From the NCBI RefSeq assembly GCF_014697105.1, contig NZ_JACJRF010000022.1, positions 23,589 to 87,588 of the forward strand: a DNA stretch of 64,000 nt, given 5' to 3'. The notes below the pieces were generated by a model, which searched no databases, was not told the DNA's origin, and saw only the letters and a list, made by a program, of their open reading frames with translations. This document shows positions 36,375 to 45,587 of the stretch, piece after piece. The translations under genes were made by a program, and so were the position numbers. Each line of letters starts with the position of its first letter. Positions within the stretch are counted from its first letter, which is position 1. This stretch comes from Anabaena subtropica FACHB-260 (GTDB taxonomy: Bacteria > Cyanobacteriota > Cyanobacteriia > Cyanobacteriales > Nostocaceae).

Positions 36375-37742
36375 TTATTCAACCCCTGCACCCGTCAACT
36401 TCACACCCCTAATTGCATAATCTAACAACTCCATTGGGTGCATTACACCAACTTTCTTACCTTGCAATTCTAAATGCTTAGTAATTTGCAAAGCACAACC
36501 AGGATTAGGAGAAGCAATCAATTCAGCGCCAGTATTCAATAAATTATTCACCTTTTGCTTACCTAATTCTTCCGCCACTTCTGGTTGCAGCATATTATAA
36601 ACACCAGCACTACCACAACACAAAGCCGCATCCAAAGGTTCTTTCAATTTCACCCCAGGAATTTGCTGTAAAAGTTGACGAGGTTGGACACTAATTTTTT
36701 GTCCATGTAATAAATGACAAGCATCTTGATAAACCAAATTCAAAGGTTTATCTGTGAGTGGTGAAAGTTTGGCTGTCAACCCCACAGTCGCCAAAAATTC
36801 TTGAGCATCTTTAACTTTAGCAGCAAAATTTTGGGCTTTTTCCCGATATTCTGCGTCATCTACTAAGATATGACCATATTCTTTTAAAGTATGACCACAA
36901 CCAGCCGCGTTGATAATGACATAATCAACATCAGTATCAGCAAAGCTATCAATCATCTGTCTAGCTAAAGCCTTCGCTTGTTCTGTTTGTCCTTGGTGTT
37001 CGGGGAGTGCTGCACAACAACCTTGAGATTTAGGAATCACAACTTCGCAACCATTGGCTGTTAATACTCGTACCGTCGCTTCATTAACTGGGGAGAAAAA
37101 TAACCTTTGCACACATCCTAAAATCATACCCACTCGGTAGCGTTTTTTCCCCTGGGCTGGAATAATAGTAGGGAGATTATCTTGAAAACTTTTGATAGTA
37201 ATCTGCGGCAGAATTGATTCCATTGCTGCCAATCTTGGGGATATCTTTTTGAGTAATCCTGTAGCGCGAACAACTTGAGAAATTCCCGACTTCTGATAAA
37301 AGAATAGGGGGATTAATAAGATGCGTAAAATATCTGGGTTGGGAAATAGAGAAAATATTAATTGACGAACTAACTTATCAGAAAAACTGCGCGGATAATT
37401 GCGTTCTATTTGATGGCGAGTAGCAGAAATCAACTTATCATACTGCACACCAGAAGGACAAGTTGACACACAAGCAAGACATCCCAAACAAGAGTCGAAA
37501 TGTTCTACTGTAGCTGTATTCAGAGCAATTTCACCCTCATTGATGGCATCCATTAAATAAATACGTCCTCTGGGGGAATCCATCTCCTTCCCTATGACTC
37601 GATAACTAGGACAAGTGGAAAGACAAAAACCACAATGGACACAACTATCAATTAACTTTGCATCAGGTGGATGGCTAGAATCAAATCCTTTTAAATTCTT
37701 TAAACTAGCAGTATTATTAAGAGAATCTTCTGAAACTTGCAT
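36375..37742 (-). CDS. glcF: glycolate oxidase iron-sulfur subunit
   Basis: 455 residues from the ATG. Two 4Fe-4S motifs are present (CVHCGFCLSTCP and CLGCLACVSTCP), followed by the two CCG (Cys-Cys-Gly) domains (GCVQRLFF..., CCAALPEHQG, and DACHLLHGQ, CCGSAGVYN). It takes electrons from the flavin subunit of a glycolate dehydrogenase complex. It lies 37 bp downstream of glcE in one operon. I chose the ATG at 37742, which has a purine-rich GGAAAG upstream, over a TTG start that would overlap glcE. Confidence 0.93.
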   Translation of the reverse strand: MQVSEDSLNNTASLKNLKGFDSSHPPDAKLIDSCVHCGFCLSTCPSYRVIGKEMDSPRGRIYLMDAINEGEIALNTATVEHFDSCLGCLACVSTCPSGVQYDKLISATRHQIERNYPRSFSDKLVRQLIFSLFPNPDILRILLIPLFFYQKSGISQVVRATGLLKKISPRLAAMESILPQITIKSFQDNLPTIIPAQGKKRYRVGMILGCVQRLFFSPVNEATVRVLTANGCEVVIPKSQGCCAALPEHQGQTEQAKALARQMIDSFADTDVDYVIINAAGCGHTLKEYGHILVDDAEYREKAQNFAAKVKDAQEFLATVGLTAKLSPLTDKPLNLVYQDACHLLHGQKISVQPRQLLQQIPGVKLKEPLDAALCCGSAGVYNMLQPEVAEELGKQKVNNLLNTGAELIASPNPGCALQITKHLELQGKKVGVMHPMELLDYAIRGVKLTGAGVE

Positions 37743-37779
37743 ATTTATTTTCTTTCCCTGTATATCTCTGGTGAGTTGC

Positions 37780-39072
37780 TTAAATTCCACCCACAAACCG
37801 ACCCGGATTTAAGATATTTTTACTATCAAACTGTTCTTTAATTCGACGCATTAAGGGTAAATCATTGCCAGTGTATCCCCATACATCCATTTGCTGTTTA
37901 ACTGGTATAGGCGCTTGGAGAACAGTTAAAAAACCTTTGTGAGATTGACAGAGCGATCGCATTTGCAAAACTTGACTTTTATCCTCAACTTGTAACACAC
38001 CCAAACCGCTACCAATGTGAATCAAACCAACTTGTATTTGATCTAAAATCTCCACACCCGCACTAGGTAATACTCCTATTTTGCAGGTAATTGTTGATTC
38101 TGGGACAGGAGAATGTATTTGTTGTTGTAATCTCTGCCATAGATTGTTTTCATCTACACCAGAAAAAACAGTTCCCACTAAACCTAACTTTTCCCCTACT
38201 TCTAATAAACGATTTGATTGTTCCTTCACACTCTCACTAATACTTTGAAACCGAGTAATTAAACCGATCCCCTTACCTAATTCTAGACTAGATACCAATC
38301 CAGTAGAGATTAAATCAGCTTGAGTCGGTGTTAATGCAGAACCCCGCAACGTTGTGGCTACTTGAGATATCGCCTCTGCTGCACCAGTCAATACTACGGT
38401 TCCCGATGCTTCCTGAATTGGATACACGCGAAAAGTTGCTTGGCTAATAATTCCTAATGTCCCATAAGAGCCAGTAAATAACTTCATCAAGTCGTAACCA
38501 GCCACATTTTTTACCACCCTTCCCCCAGCTTTGGCAATTTGACCATCAGCACGGATAAAGGTAATCCCTAAAAGCTGGTCGCGCACACTACCATAACGTT
38601 GTCGGAGGGAATTGGTATCAGATGTAGCGACGATACCGCCAATAGTTGCTTCTGGTGTAGAGGGGTCAAGGGCGAGAAATTGCCTTGCATCTGCCAAAAT
38701 ATTCTGGAGGTGGGAAAACTTCATCCCAGCTTCGACGGTGACAGTCAAATCACCGACTGCGTGTTCAATTAATTTGTTGATGCGTTCTGTACTCACGACC
38801 ACATCAACATCTTTCGCTAAACCACCCCAACTCAGTTTACTCTTGCTACCACAGGGCAGAATACGCCAGTTGTTACGGTATGCTGTAGCGATAACTGCGG
38901 CTAGTTGTTCTTGATTTTGGGGATAGACAATACAACTGGGGAGGTTTTCACCAGTTATGGTTTGACTAAGTTCAAGATTGTTGTCCAGATTAACTGTATT
39001 TTCTTCACCAACAATAGATGCAAGAGTAGAAGCGTAAACGCTTGTCGGTTTGTCGTTAGACATCGCTGTCAT
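37780..39072 (-). CDS. glcE: glycolate oxidase FAD-binding subunit (GlcE-type)
   Basis: 430-residue FAD-linked oxidase of the PCMH/VAO superfamily. The FAD-binding half has ILPCGSKSKLSWGG, DLTVTVEAGMKFSHLQ, TIGGIVATSDT and GRVVKNVAGYDLMKLFTGS (together about 90-210). Length and gene order fit GlcE, which forms glycolate dehydrogenase with GlcD and GlcF in photorespiration; no glcD is in the window. Start ATG 39072; a second ATG (39063) is in frame. Confidence 0.9.
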   Translation of the reverse strand: MTAMSNDKPTSVYASTLASIVGEENTVNLDNNLELSQTITGENLPSCIVYPQNQEQLAAVIATAYRNNWRILPCGSKSKLSWGGLAKDVDVVVSTERINKLIEHAVGDLTVTVEAGMKFSHLQNILADARQFLALDPSTPEATIGGIVATSDTNSLRQRYGSVRDQLLGITFIRADGQIAKAGGRVVKNVAGYDLMKLFTGSYGTLGIISQATFRVYPIQEASGTVVLTGAAEAISQVATTLRGSALTPTQADLISTGLVSSLELGKGIGLITRFQSISESVKEQSNRLLEVGEKLGLVGTVFSGVDENNLWQRLQQQIHSPVPESTITCKIGVLPSAGVEILDQIQVGLIHIGSGLGVLQVEDKSQVLQMRSLCQSHKGFLTVLQAPIPVKQQMDVWGYTGNDLPLMRRIKEQFDSKNILNPGRFVGGI

Positions 39073-39204
39073 TATTTTATTTTTGAGTCCCTACATCCCA
39101 TTCTCTGTGATGATGACACAAAATAGACAACCTCCTGAGGTTTCAAAATAGGAATACTGCTCATGAGTTACGAACCATCGCACTTGATCACCTAATAATA
39201 AGTA

Positions 39205-39226
39205 AGGGTGTACGGTCGTACACCCT
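39205..39226. terminator. hairpin downstream of a type II NADH dehydrogenase gene
   Basis: Perfect arms AGGGTGTACG / CGTACACCCT around two bases, 26 bp after the stop of the NADH dehydrogenase on the minus strand. No strong U-tract. Confidence 0.6.
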
Positions 39227-39251
39227 GAGAAACTAACTATGAATTAAACAA

Positions 39252-40616
39252 CTAGACGTTTACCGTCTGTCTATTATTTGTCGGTGTGTAAGTACTTGTA
39301 TGACTATCTTCAGATTTGGTAAGTGCTAAAGATTCTTTACCTGTAATCAATCTAGCACTACGTTTGCGGGTGAGATAATTCCATGCCCATTGAATCATGA
39401 CTAATATTTTGTGGTCAAACTCAATGAGGAAGTAGATGTGAATTAATAGCCAGAATAACCAGGCAAAGTAGCCTTTCAATTTGATTAAGCCTAAGTCTAC
39501 AACGGCTGAATTTTGTCCAATCATGGCTAGGTTGCCATAATCAGTATATTTAAATGGTCGTAGAGTTTTACCTTGCAGGCGTTTTTGAATTAATGCAGCG
39601 ACGTATTCGCCTTCTTGTTTGGCGACTGGTGCGACACCGGGGAGGGGTTGACCGTTTTGGTGAGAGAAGTTGGCTAAGTCTCCCACGACGAAAATATTTT
39701 GATGTCCTTTAATACTGAGGTCTGGTTCTACAATAACTCGTCCTGAGCGATCGCACTCTACACCTGTGCGTTCTGCTAAAACTTTACCCATTGGTGAACC
39801 TTGAACACCTGCTGCCCATAATACAGTCTTGGCGGCAATTTCTTTGAATTGGTCGTTTTGTTTGAGGGTAACGATGTCGTTTTCAATATTTGTGACGCGG
39901 GTTTTGGTGTGGACAATCACACCCAACCTTTCTAGAGAGGCTTCTGCTTCTTGTGATAGTTCTGGCGCTAGGGCGGGAAGGATGCGATCGCCCCCTTGTA
40001 GTAGTAAAATTCTAGTTTCTGAGGTGTCGATGTTGCGGAAGTCTTCTTGTAGTGTTTTGTATGCTAATTCAGCGATCGCACCTGCTAATTCTACACCTGT
40101 GGGGCCAGCACCCACAATCACGAAAGTCAACAAAGCCCTGCGTTTTTCGATGTCTGTTTCTTGTTCTGCTGCTTCAAAGGCTGTAAAGATTCGGCGACGC
40201 ATTTCAATTGCATCTTCCACTGTCTTCAATCCAGGCGCAAATTCTTTCCAGTTATCTTTACCAAAATAAGAATGCTTCGCACCAGTGGCAACAATTAATG
40301 TATCATAAGGTACTACTTTATCACCCAGAATAACTTGCTGGGTTTTTGGATCAATATCATTAACTTCTCCCAGCAACACTTTTGTATTTTTGCTGGTGCT
40401 AAGTACAGACCGCAATGGTGCGGAAATATCGGTAGCTGATAGCGCACCTGTAGCAACTTGATATAAAAGTGGCTGAAATAAATGAAAGTTACGTTTATCA
40501 ATAAGAGTAACGTCTACATTCGCTGTCTTCAATGCCTTTGCTGCATACAGTCCACCAAAGCCACCACCAACGATTACAACCTGATGTGGTTGATGATTCT
40601 CAAGTGAAGCTACCAT
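39252..40616 (-). CDS. ndb: type II NADH dehydrogenase, paralogue 1
   Basis: 454-residue single-subunit NAD(P)H:quinone oxidoreductase; non-proton-pumping. FAD site VIVGGGFGGLYAAKAL near the N-terminus and NADH site VIVGAGPTGVELAGAI (about 167-182), plus NIFVVGDLANF for FAD. The C-terminal hydrophobic segment (about 374-415) anchors it to the membrane. A close paralogue lies 265 bp upstream; both are complete. These enzymes set the redox state of the plastoquinone pool or act as redox sensors; which donor each uses is not predictable. Confidence 0.93.
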   Translation of the reverse strand: MVASLENHQPHQVVIVGGGFGGLYAAKALKTANVDVTLIDKRNFHLFQPLLYQVATGALSATDISAPLRSVLSTSKNTKVLLGEVNDIDPKTQQVILGDKVVPYDTLIVATGAKHSYFGKDNWKEFAPGLKTVEDAIEMRRRIFTAFEAAEQETDIEKRRALLTFVIVGAGPTGVELAGAIAELAYKTLQEDFRNIDTSETRILLLQGGDRILPALAPELSQEAEASLERLGVIVHTKTRVTNIENDIVTLKQNDQFKEIAAKTVLWAAGVQGSPMGKVLAERTGVECDRSGRVIVEPDLSIKGHQNIFVVGDLANFSHQNGQPLPGVAPVAKQEGEYVAALIQKRLQGKTLRPFKYTDYGNLAMIGQNSAVVDLGLIKLKGYFAWLFWLLIHIYFLIEFDHKILVMIQWAWNYLTRKRSARLITGKESLALTKSEDSHTSTYTPTNNRQTVNV

Positions 40617-40763
40617 AATAAATGTTTCCCTGCGTTAAAAATTTTGTAACTGTTCTTAATAAATATATGTAACAGAATCCTAATATTTGTTGCAGTTTAT
40701 TTTGAACACTTGACAAATTCATAAAATTAATCAAATTTACTATCTAGTCATTTGTATTTCCTA

Positions 40764-40808
40764 TTAAAAAAAATAGGTATTTTACCTGGGTGAAGCAAAA
40801 TACCTATT
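40764..40808 (-). terminator. rho-independent terminator of NADH dehydrogenase paralogue 2
   Basis: On the minus strand: stem AATAGGTATTTT / AAAATACCTATT around a 13-nt loop, followed directly by a run of T (TTTTTTT). It follows the second paralogue and separates the tandem genes into two transcripts. Confidence 0.85.
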
Positions 40809-40842
40809 CCACAAATTTTATGTTGCTAGGTTTAAAAATTCA

Positions 40843-40865
40843 GGACTAAAGTCCTTACTACAAAC
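40843..40865. repeat. dispersed repeat GGACTAAAGTCCTTACTAC
   Basis: Short palindrome GGACTAAAGTCC followed by TTACTACAAAC; a related copy lies at 42609-42631. Both are just downstream of minus-strand genes. Confidence 0.65.
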
Positions 40866-40881
40866 TTATCTACCGAGCAAT

Positions 40882-42249
40882 TTAAACATTAACTGGTTGT
40901 ATATTGTTTGTTGGTGTGTAATTACTTGTCGTCTGATTGTTGTCAACGTTGGCGAATGCTAAGGATTCTTCGCCAGTAATCAATCTCGCGCCACGTTTGC
41001 GAGTGATGTAATTCCAAGCCCACTGAATCATTACTAGTAGTTTGTTGTCAAACTCGATGAGGAAGTAGATGTGAATTACTAGCCAGAATAGCCATGCAAA
41101 AAAGCCTTTTAGCTTGAGAAAACCTAAATCTACAACGGCTGCATTTTGCCCAATCATAGCTAGGCTACCGTGATCTGTGTAGCTAAATGCTGGTAAAGTA
41201 GCACCTTGTAGGCGTTTTTGGACGAGTGCGGCGACGTATTCACCCTCTTGTTTGGCGACTGGTGCGACACCAGGGAGGGGTTTACCGTTTTGGTGGGAGA
41301 AGTTAGCTAAGTCGCCCACGACGAAAATATTGTCATGTCCTTTAATACTAAGGTCTGATTCTACAATAACCCGTCCGGCGCGATCGCATTCTACACCTGT
41401 GCGTTCTGCTAAAACCTTGCCTATTGCCGATGCTTTCACACCTGCTGCCCATAATACAGTTTTTGAGGCAATTTCTTTGACTGTATCGCCTTGTTTCAGG
41501 GTGACAATATCATTTTCAATATTTGTTACCAAGGTTTTAGTTTGAACAACTACACCCAACTGTGTCAAAGATGCTTCTGCTTCCTGGGATAATTCTGGTG
41601 CAAAAGGTGGGAGAACTCTATCTAAACCTTCCAGAAGAATAACTTGCGCTTCTGTGGTATCAATTTTGCGGAAATCTTCCTTGAGGGTATGGTAAGCTAA
41701 TTCAGCGATCGCACCTGCTAACTCTACACCAGTAGGGCCGCCACCTACAACCACAAAAGTCAACCAATCCCGACGTTTTTCGGGGTCTTTTTCTTTCTCT
41801 GCTGCTTCAAAGGCTGTAAAGATACGGCGACGCATTTCAATCGCATCTTCTACTGTTTTCAATCCAGGCGCAAATTCTTCCCAATTATCTTTACCAAAGT
41901 AGGAATGCTTTGCACCTGTAGCCACAATTAATGTGTCGTAGGGTATTTTCTCGTCACCCATCACTACTTGTTGTGCTTTTGGGTCAATATCATTGACTTC
42001 GCCCAGCAGAACTGTTGTATTTTTGCTCTTACTCAACACCGCACGTAAAGGGGAGGAAATATCTGCTGGTGATAGCGTCCCGGTTGCAACTTGGTAAAGT
42101 AGTGGCTGAAATAGGTGAAAGTTCCGTTTGTCGATGAGAGTCACGTCTACTTTAGCTTTAGCTAATGCCTTTGCAGCATACAATCCACCAAAACCACCGC
42201 CAACAATCACGACTTTATGTGGTGAGTTGTTCTCAAGTGCTTCAACCAT
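40882..42249 (-). CDS. ndb: type II NADH dehydrogenase, paralogue 2
   Basis: 455 residues, collinear with the neighbouring paralogue and largely identical in the cofactor sites (VVIVGGGFGGLYAAKAL; VVVGGGPTGVELAGAI). Differences cluster in the redox-loop and C-terminal tail. The second NAD motif reads GGGPTG here and GAGPTG in the other. It was probably created by tandem duplication. It has its own promoter region upstream (42250-42661) and terminator downstream, so separate regulation is likely. Confidence 0.93.
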   Translation of the reverse strand: MVEALENNSPHKVVIVGGGFGGLYAAKALAKAKVDVTLIDKRNFHLFQPLLYQVATGTLSPADISSPLRAVLSKSKNTTVLLGEVNDIDPKAQQVVMGDEKIPYDTLIVATGAKHSYFGKDNWEEFAPGLKTVEDAIEMRRRIFTAFEAAEKEKDPEKRRDWLTFVVVGGGPTGVELAGAIAELAYHTLKEDFRKIDTTEAQVILLEGLDRVLPPFAPELSQEAEASLTQLGVVVQTKTLVTNIENDIVTLKQGDTVKEIASKTVLWAAGVKASAIGKVLAERTGVECDRAGRVIVESDLSIKGHDNIFVVGDLANFSHQNGKPLPGVAPVAKQEGEYVAALVQKRLQGATLPAFSYTDHGSLAMIGQNAAVVDLGFLKLKGFFAWLFWLVIHIYFLIEFDNKLLVMIQWAWNYITRKRGARLITGEESLAFANVDNNQTTSNYTPTNNIQPVNV

Positions 42250-42608
42250 AAGAAGTATTTCCTTGTGTTACGAGTGCTGTAACTATTCTTAACAAATTTG
42301 TATCAAAATTGTCACATTTATTTCTGTTTAAATTGAACATATAAAAAATTGATTAAAGTTACCAAAAAGACAAATATTGAGTAATATAAGCTACATAGAT
42401 ATAGTAGGGGACAGGTTAGAGGGGACAGGTAACAGTGTTGAAAGTCAATTTTTATTGTTTGTAGTGAGCGATTTATCGCTCTTTTACCGGGTTTTCCAGC
42501 AGTAGCTAGATAGATTAGGACATCAAGAAATCATCAAGAATTTGTTGGGTTGCGCTGCGCTTAACCCAAACTACCTTTTTCGTTAACTGAACCGTATTGT
42601 GCTGTGAA
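42250..42608. other. promoter region of NADH dehydrogenase 2 with dispersed repeats
   Basis: 359 bp between miaB and the dehydrogenase. It contains AGGGGACAGGT repeated twice (about 42407-42430), a short hairpin GAGCGAT/ATCGCTC (42466-42485) and AT-rich DNA next to the dehydrogenase start. No gene. Confidence 0.5.
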
Positions 42609-42631
42609 GGGCTAAAGCCCTTACTACGAAC
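42609..42631. repeat. dispersed repeat GGGCTAAAGCCCTTACTAC
   Basis: Second copy of the 40843 element with compensating changes in the palindrome (GGGCTAAAGCCC), which keeps the stem paired. It lies 31 bp after miaB. Confidence 0.65.
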
Positions 42632-42661
42632 TCAGCTTTTCTATTAACATCTGGAGTTATT

Positions 42662-44026
42662 CTAGACGGACACAACTTGCCGGACTTCTATCGGTTCACC
42701 AGTTAAACTAAAGGCACGAACTTCAGTAATTTTTACCTTGACTAATTGCCCTTTTAATTCGTTAATATCTCCGGTGAAGAAGGTGAGACGATTACCCCTG
42801 GTGCGCCCCATGACTTGAGTTTTATCTTTAGAGTTTTGGTCTTCTACCAAGACTTCCTCAACCCGTCCCATGTAGCGTTGCGATCGCTCGGCTGCTTTTA
42901 TGTTCACTAAATGGTTTAATCTTTGTAAGCGATCGCTTTTGACTTCTTCACTTAACTGATTTTCCCACAAAGCTGCTGGTGTACCTGGGCGGGGAGAATA
43001 GGCGGCGGTGTTCAACAGGTCAAAACCAATATCTTCAACCAGTTTCAAGGTATTTTCAAACTGTGCTTCTGTCTCCCCAGGGAAACCAACGATAGCATCG
43101 GCACTAATTGACGCATCTGGCATATATCGGCGAATTGTGTCGATAATCCGGCGATATTTCTCATGAGTATAACCCCGCGCCATTGCTTTTAAAAGTTCGT
43201 TGTCTCCAGATTGGAAGGGAATGTGAAAATGTTCGCAAACTTTCGGCAATTCTGCACAAGCCTTAATTAGCCTCTCAGTAAAATAACGGGGATGGCTAGT
43301 AGCAAATCGGATGCGCTCAATTCCCGGCACATCATGGACGTAATACAGTAGGTCTGTAAGGGTGTGTAGGTGTCGCCCTTCTGGTGTGGCTCCGGGTAAA
43401 TCTCGTCCGTAAGCGTCAATATTTTGACCGAGCAAGGTGATTTCTTTATAACCTTGCTGTCCTAGTTGTTCCATGTCGGCGCGGATAGCTTCTGGGGTGC
43501 GGGACTGTTCCACGCCGCGCACGTTAGGAACTACGCAATAAGTACAGCGTTCATTGCAGCCATAAATCACATTTACCCAAGCTGTGACGGTGCTATCCCG
43601 TCGCGCCTGGGTGATATCTTCCATAATGTGGACGGCTTCGGTGGCGACTACTTGATTACCGGCAAAGACTGACTCTAATAAATCTTTGAGGCGGTTGGCG
43701 TGTTGTGGCCCCATGACTAAATCTAATTCTGGCACTCGCCGTAATAGTGCTTCGCCTTCTTGTTGGGCTACACAACCAGCAACAACTAAGGTTAAGTCTG
43801 GCTGTTCATGTTTGCGCTTGGCTTGTCTGCCGAGGTAAGAATAGACTTTCTGCTCGGCATTATCCCGAATAGTGCAGGTATTGTAGAGAATCACATCTGC
43901 ATTGTTGGGATCTTCAGCAAAATCAAAGCCCATGTCTTCTAGGATGCCAGCCATGCGCTCTGAGTCGGCTTTGTTCATTTGGCAACCGAAGGTAGTAATG
44001 TGATAGCGGCGTTTAGAAGTGGTCAT
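42662..44026 (-). CDS. miaB: tRNA-2-methylthio-N6-dimethylallyladenosine synthase MiaB
   Basis: 454-residue radical-SAM methylthiotransferase that modifies A37 of tRNAs. The UPF0004 domain has its cluster cysteines ([34 protein letters not shown]). The radical SAM motif is [13 protein letters not shown] domain ends the protein ([10 protein letters not shown]...). An ATG at 44026 gives the usual length; a TTG two codons upstream is less likely. Minus strand, 100 bp downstream of the carotenoid oxygenase gene. Confidence 0.95.
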   Translation of the reverse strand: MTTSKRRYHITTFGCQMNKADSERMAGILEDMGFDFAEDPNNADVILYNTCTIRDNAEQKVYSYLGRQAKRKHEQPDLTLVVAGCVAQQEGEALLRRVPELDLVMGPQHANRLKDLLESVFAGNQVVATEAVHIMEDITQARRDSTVTAWVNVIYGCNERCTYCVVPNVRGVEQSRTPEAIRADMEQLGQQGYKEITLLGQNIDAYGRDLPGATPEGRHLHTLTDLLYYVHDVPGIERIRFATSHPRYFTERLIKACAELPKVCEHFHIPFQSGDNELLKAMARGYTHEKYRRIIDTIRRYMPDASISADAIVGFPGETEAQFENTLKLVEDIGFDLLNTAAYSPRPGTPAALWENQLSEEVKSDRLQRLNHLVNIKAAERSQRYMGRVEEVLVEDQNSKDKTQVMGRTRGNRLTFFTGDINELKGQLVKVKITEVRAFSLTGEPIEVRQVVSV

Positions 44027-44126
44027 GGGCAATTGCGCTTAGTTAGCGTGATGTTAAATATGCTTTGTTTTCTTCTCTATTCTATTCGAGTATAAACAAG
44101 GTAATGGCATGAAGGAGCGATCGCTT

Positions 44127-45539
44127 TTATGAACTTTGCCAAGTGCCGTGGAAGCTGTGGGGAATTACCCTTGGTAATCCTAGTTTACATACAGGTTCTT
44201 GGTCTAGGCGATCGCTATCATATATCCAAACTTCACTACTATGAACATTGCCGTCATACACCACTGTTAACACCCAATTGTCTACAGAGATGGGTTCAGA
44301 AGGATAGCGGTTTTCGCCTGGGTAGGCTTCGGTGAGGGTTTGATTTTTGTGGTCGAAGCGGACAATGATATTTAGTAATTCTTGGCTAATATCTGTTCCT
44401 TGACGAAACCCGGACAGATAGGTGTATCGAGAAGCTTGTCCGACGTTTGGCGTGGGGACGTTGGGAAATTCACAATGTCGGTCTAATATTTGCTCAATAG
44501 CTGTAACTTTACCAGTTTGGGGATTTAAGCTAACCCGTGAAAGTGTACTCTTAGCTGGAGTGTGAGTTTCACCTGTGGCTACTTCTTTAAGATATTGGTT
44601 AGTTTGAAAATCTTCGTAACGGGCAATATCCACAATGACTACACCACTATCATCTACATAACCGTTAGCAAAATGCCACTGATACCAAGGTTCTGTTTCC
44701 CCCCGACTCACTAAAGATAAGGTTTCGCAGTCAATAACTAAAACTTGCGTACCTAATTCCGGTAGCCACTTCATAGAATCACTATAACTTTTGGTTCCCA
44801 ATAAGACAGGAAGCATTTGCAGGCGCACTGGAGAAATGAAAAATATCAGATATTGTCCAGCTAAGACAAAATCATGTATTAAAGGCAAACCATCTATGGG
44901 GTATGCAGCTTTTTGGATAATTTTCCCCGTAGAGTCGCTTTTGTAGACATTCAACTTAGCTTTTAACCCCAAGCTAATACCAAAGTTAAAAATCTCCTTT
45001 GTTTGGGGATTTTGCTTACAGTGTGCCGAATAGGGTAATCCCTTGGTTAAGCCTCCTAAATCATCTTGTCCCCAAGTTTCTAATGTTTGTAAATCTAAAG
45101 CATGGGGTTTACCACCTTCCCACAGTGCCAGGAGTTTATCAGGTAATGCCAGCACTGAGGTATTCGCAGCATTTTTAATTGGTCTGCGCCATTGATTCCA
45201 GATTAGCCCCGGTGCAGTCATGCCATAATTACCGTACAGAAATTTTCCGGCAGCCGTTTCTTGTTGATAGCCAGTGGTCTGCACATAACGATAAACTGCA
45301 CTAGCACCTGCATCAGTAAAGTGGACAGCTAAAATTGCCCCATCGCCATCAAACCAGTGTCCCACCGAGACACCACCACGTTCTAGCCTTGCAGGCCCGT
45401 TACGGTAGAGAGTACCACGTAATCCTTCGGGGATTTTGCCGGAGATGATTGGCAATTGGGTAAGGGGAAATTCTTTCGCAGGTTCAATTACTCCACTCGC
45501 CCAAGCTTTTCTATTTGACTTTTTATCGAGTGTCTGCAT
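44127..45539 (-). CDS. carotenoid cleavage oxygenase (RPE65/ACO family)
   Basis: 470-residue iron-dependent dioxygenase that cleaves carotenoids or apocarotenoids. Four conserved His for the Fe(II) are visible: in LPYSAHCKQN, PLIHDFVLA, YQWHFANGY and, at the C-terminus, VIPHSFHGTW. N-terminal GTLYRNGPARLERGG and HWFDGDGAILAVHF are typical. It is divergent from the alkaline phosphatase. The substrate (apocarotenal or beta-carotene) cannot be told from sequence; the window also encodes a carotene ketolase 7 kb away. Confidence 0.92.
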   Translation of the reverse strand: MQTLDKKSNRKAWASGVIEPAKEFPLTQLPIISGKIPEGLRGTLYRNGPARLERGGVSVGHWFDGDGAILAVHFTDAGASAVYRYVQTTGYQQETAAGKFLYGNYGMTAPGLIWNQWRRPIKNAANTSVLALPDKLLALWEGGKPHALDLQTLETWGQDDLGGLTKGLPYSAHCKQNPQTKEIFNFGISLGLKAKLNVYKSDSTGKIIQKAAYPIDGLPLIHDFVLAGQYLIFFISPVRLQMLPVLLGTKSYSDSMKWLPELGTQVLVIDCETLSLVSRGETEPWYQWHFANGYVDDSGVVIVDIARYEDFQTNQYLKEVATGETHTPAKSTLSRVSLNPQTGKVTAIEQILDRHCEFPNVPTPNVGQASRYTYLSGFRQGTDISQELLNIIVRFDHKNQTLTEAYPGENRYPSEPISVDNWVLTVVYDGNVHSSEVWIYDSDRLDQEPVCKLGLPRVIPHSFHGTWQSS

Positions 45540-45587
45540 ATAAATTTGCTAGTTCAGCGTGGATAAATAAATTCTCAATGTAAAGTT

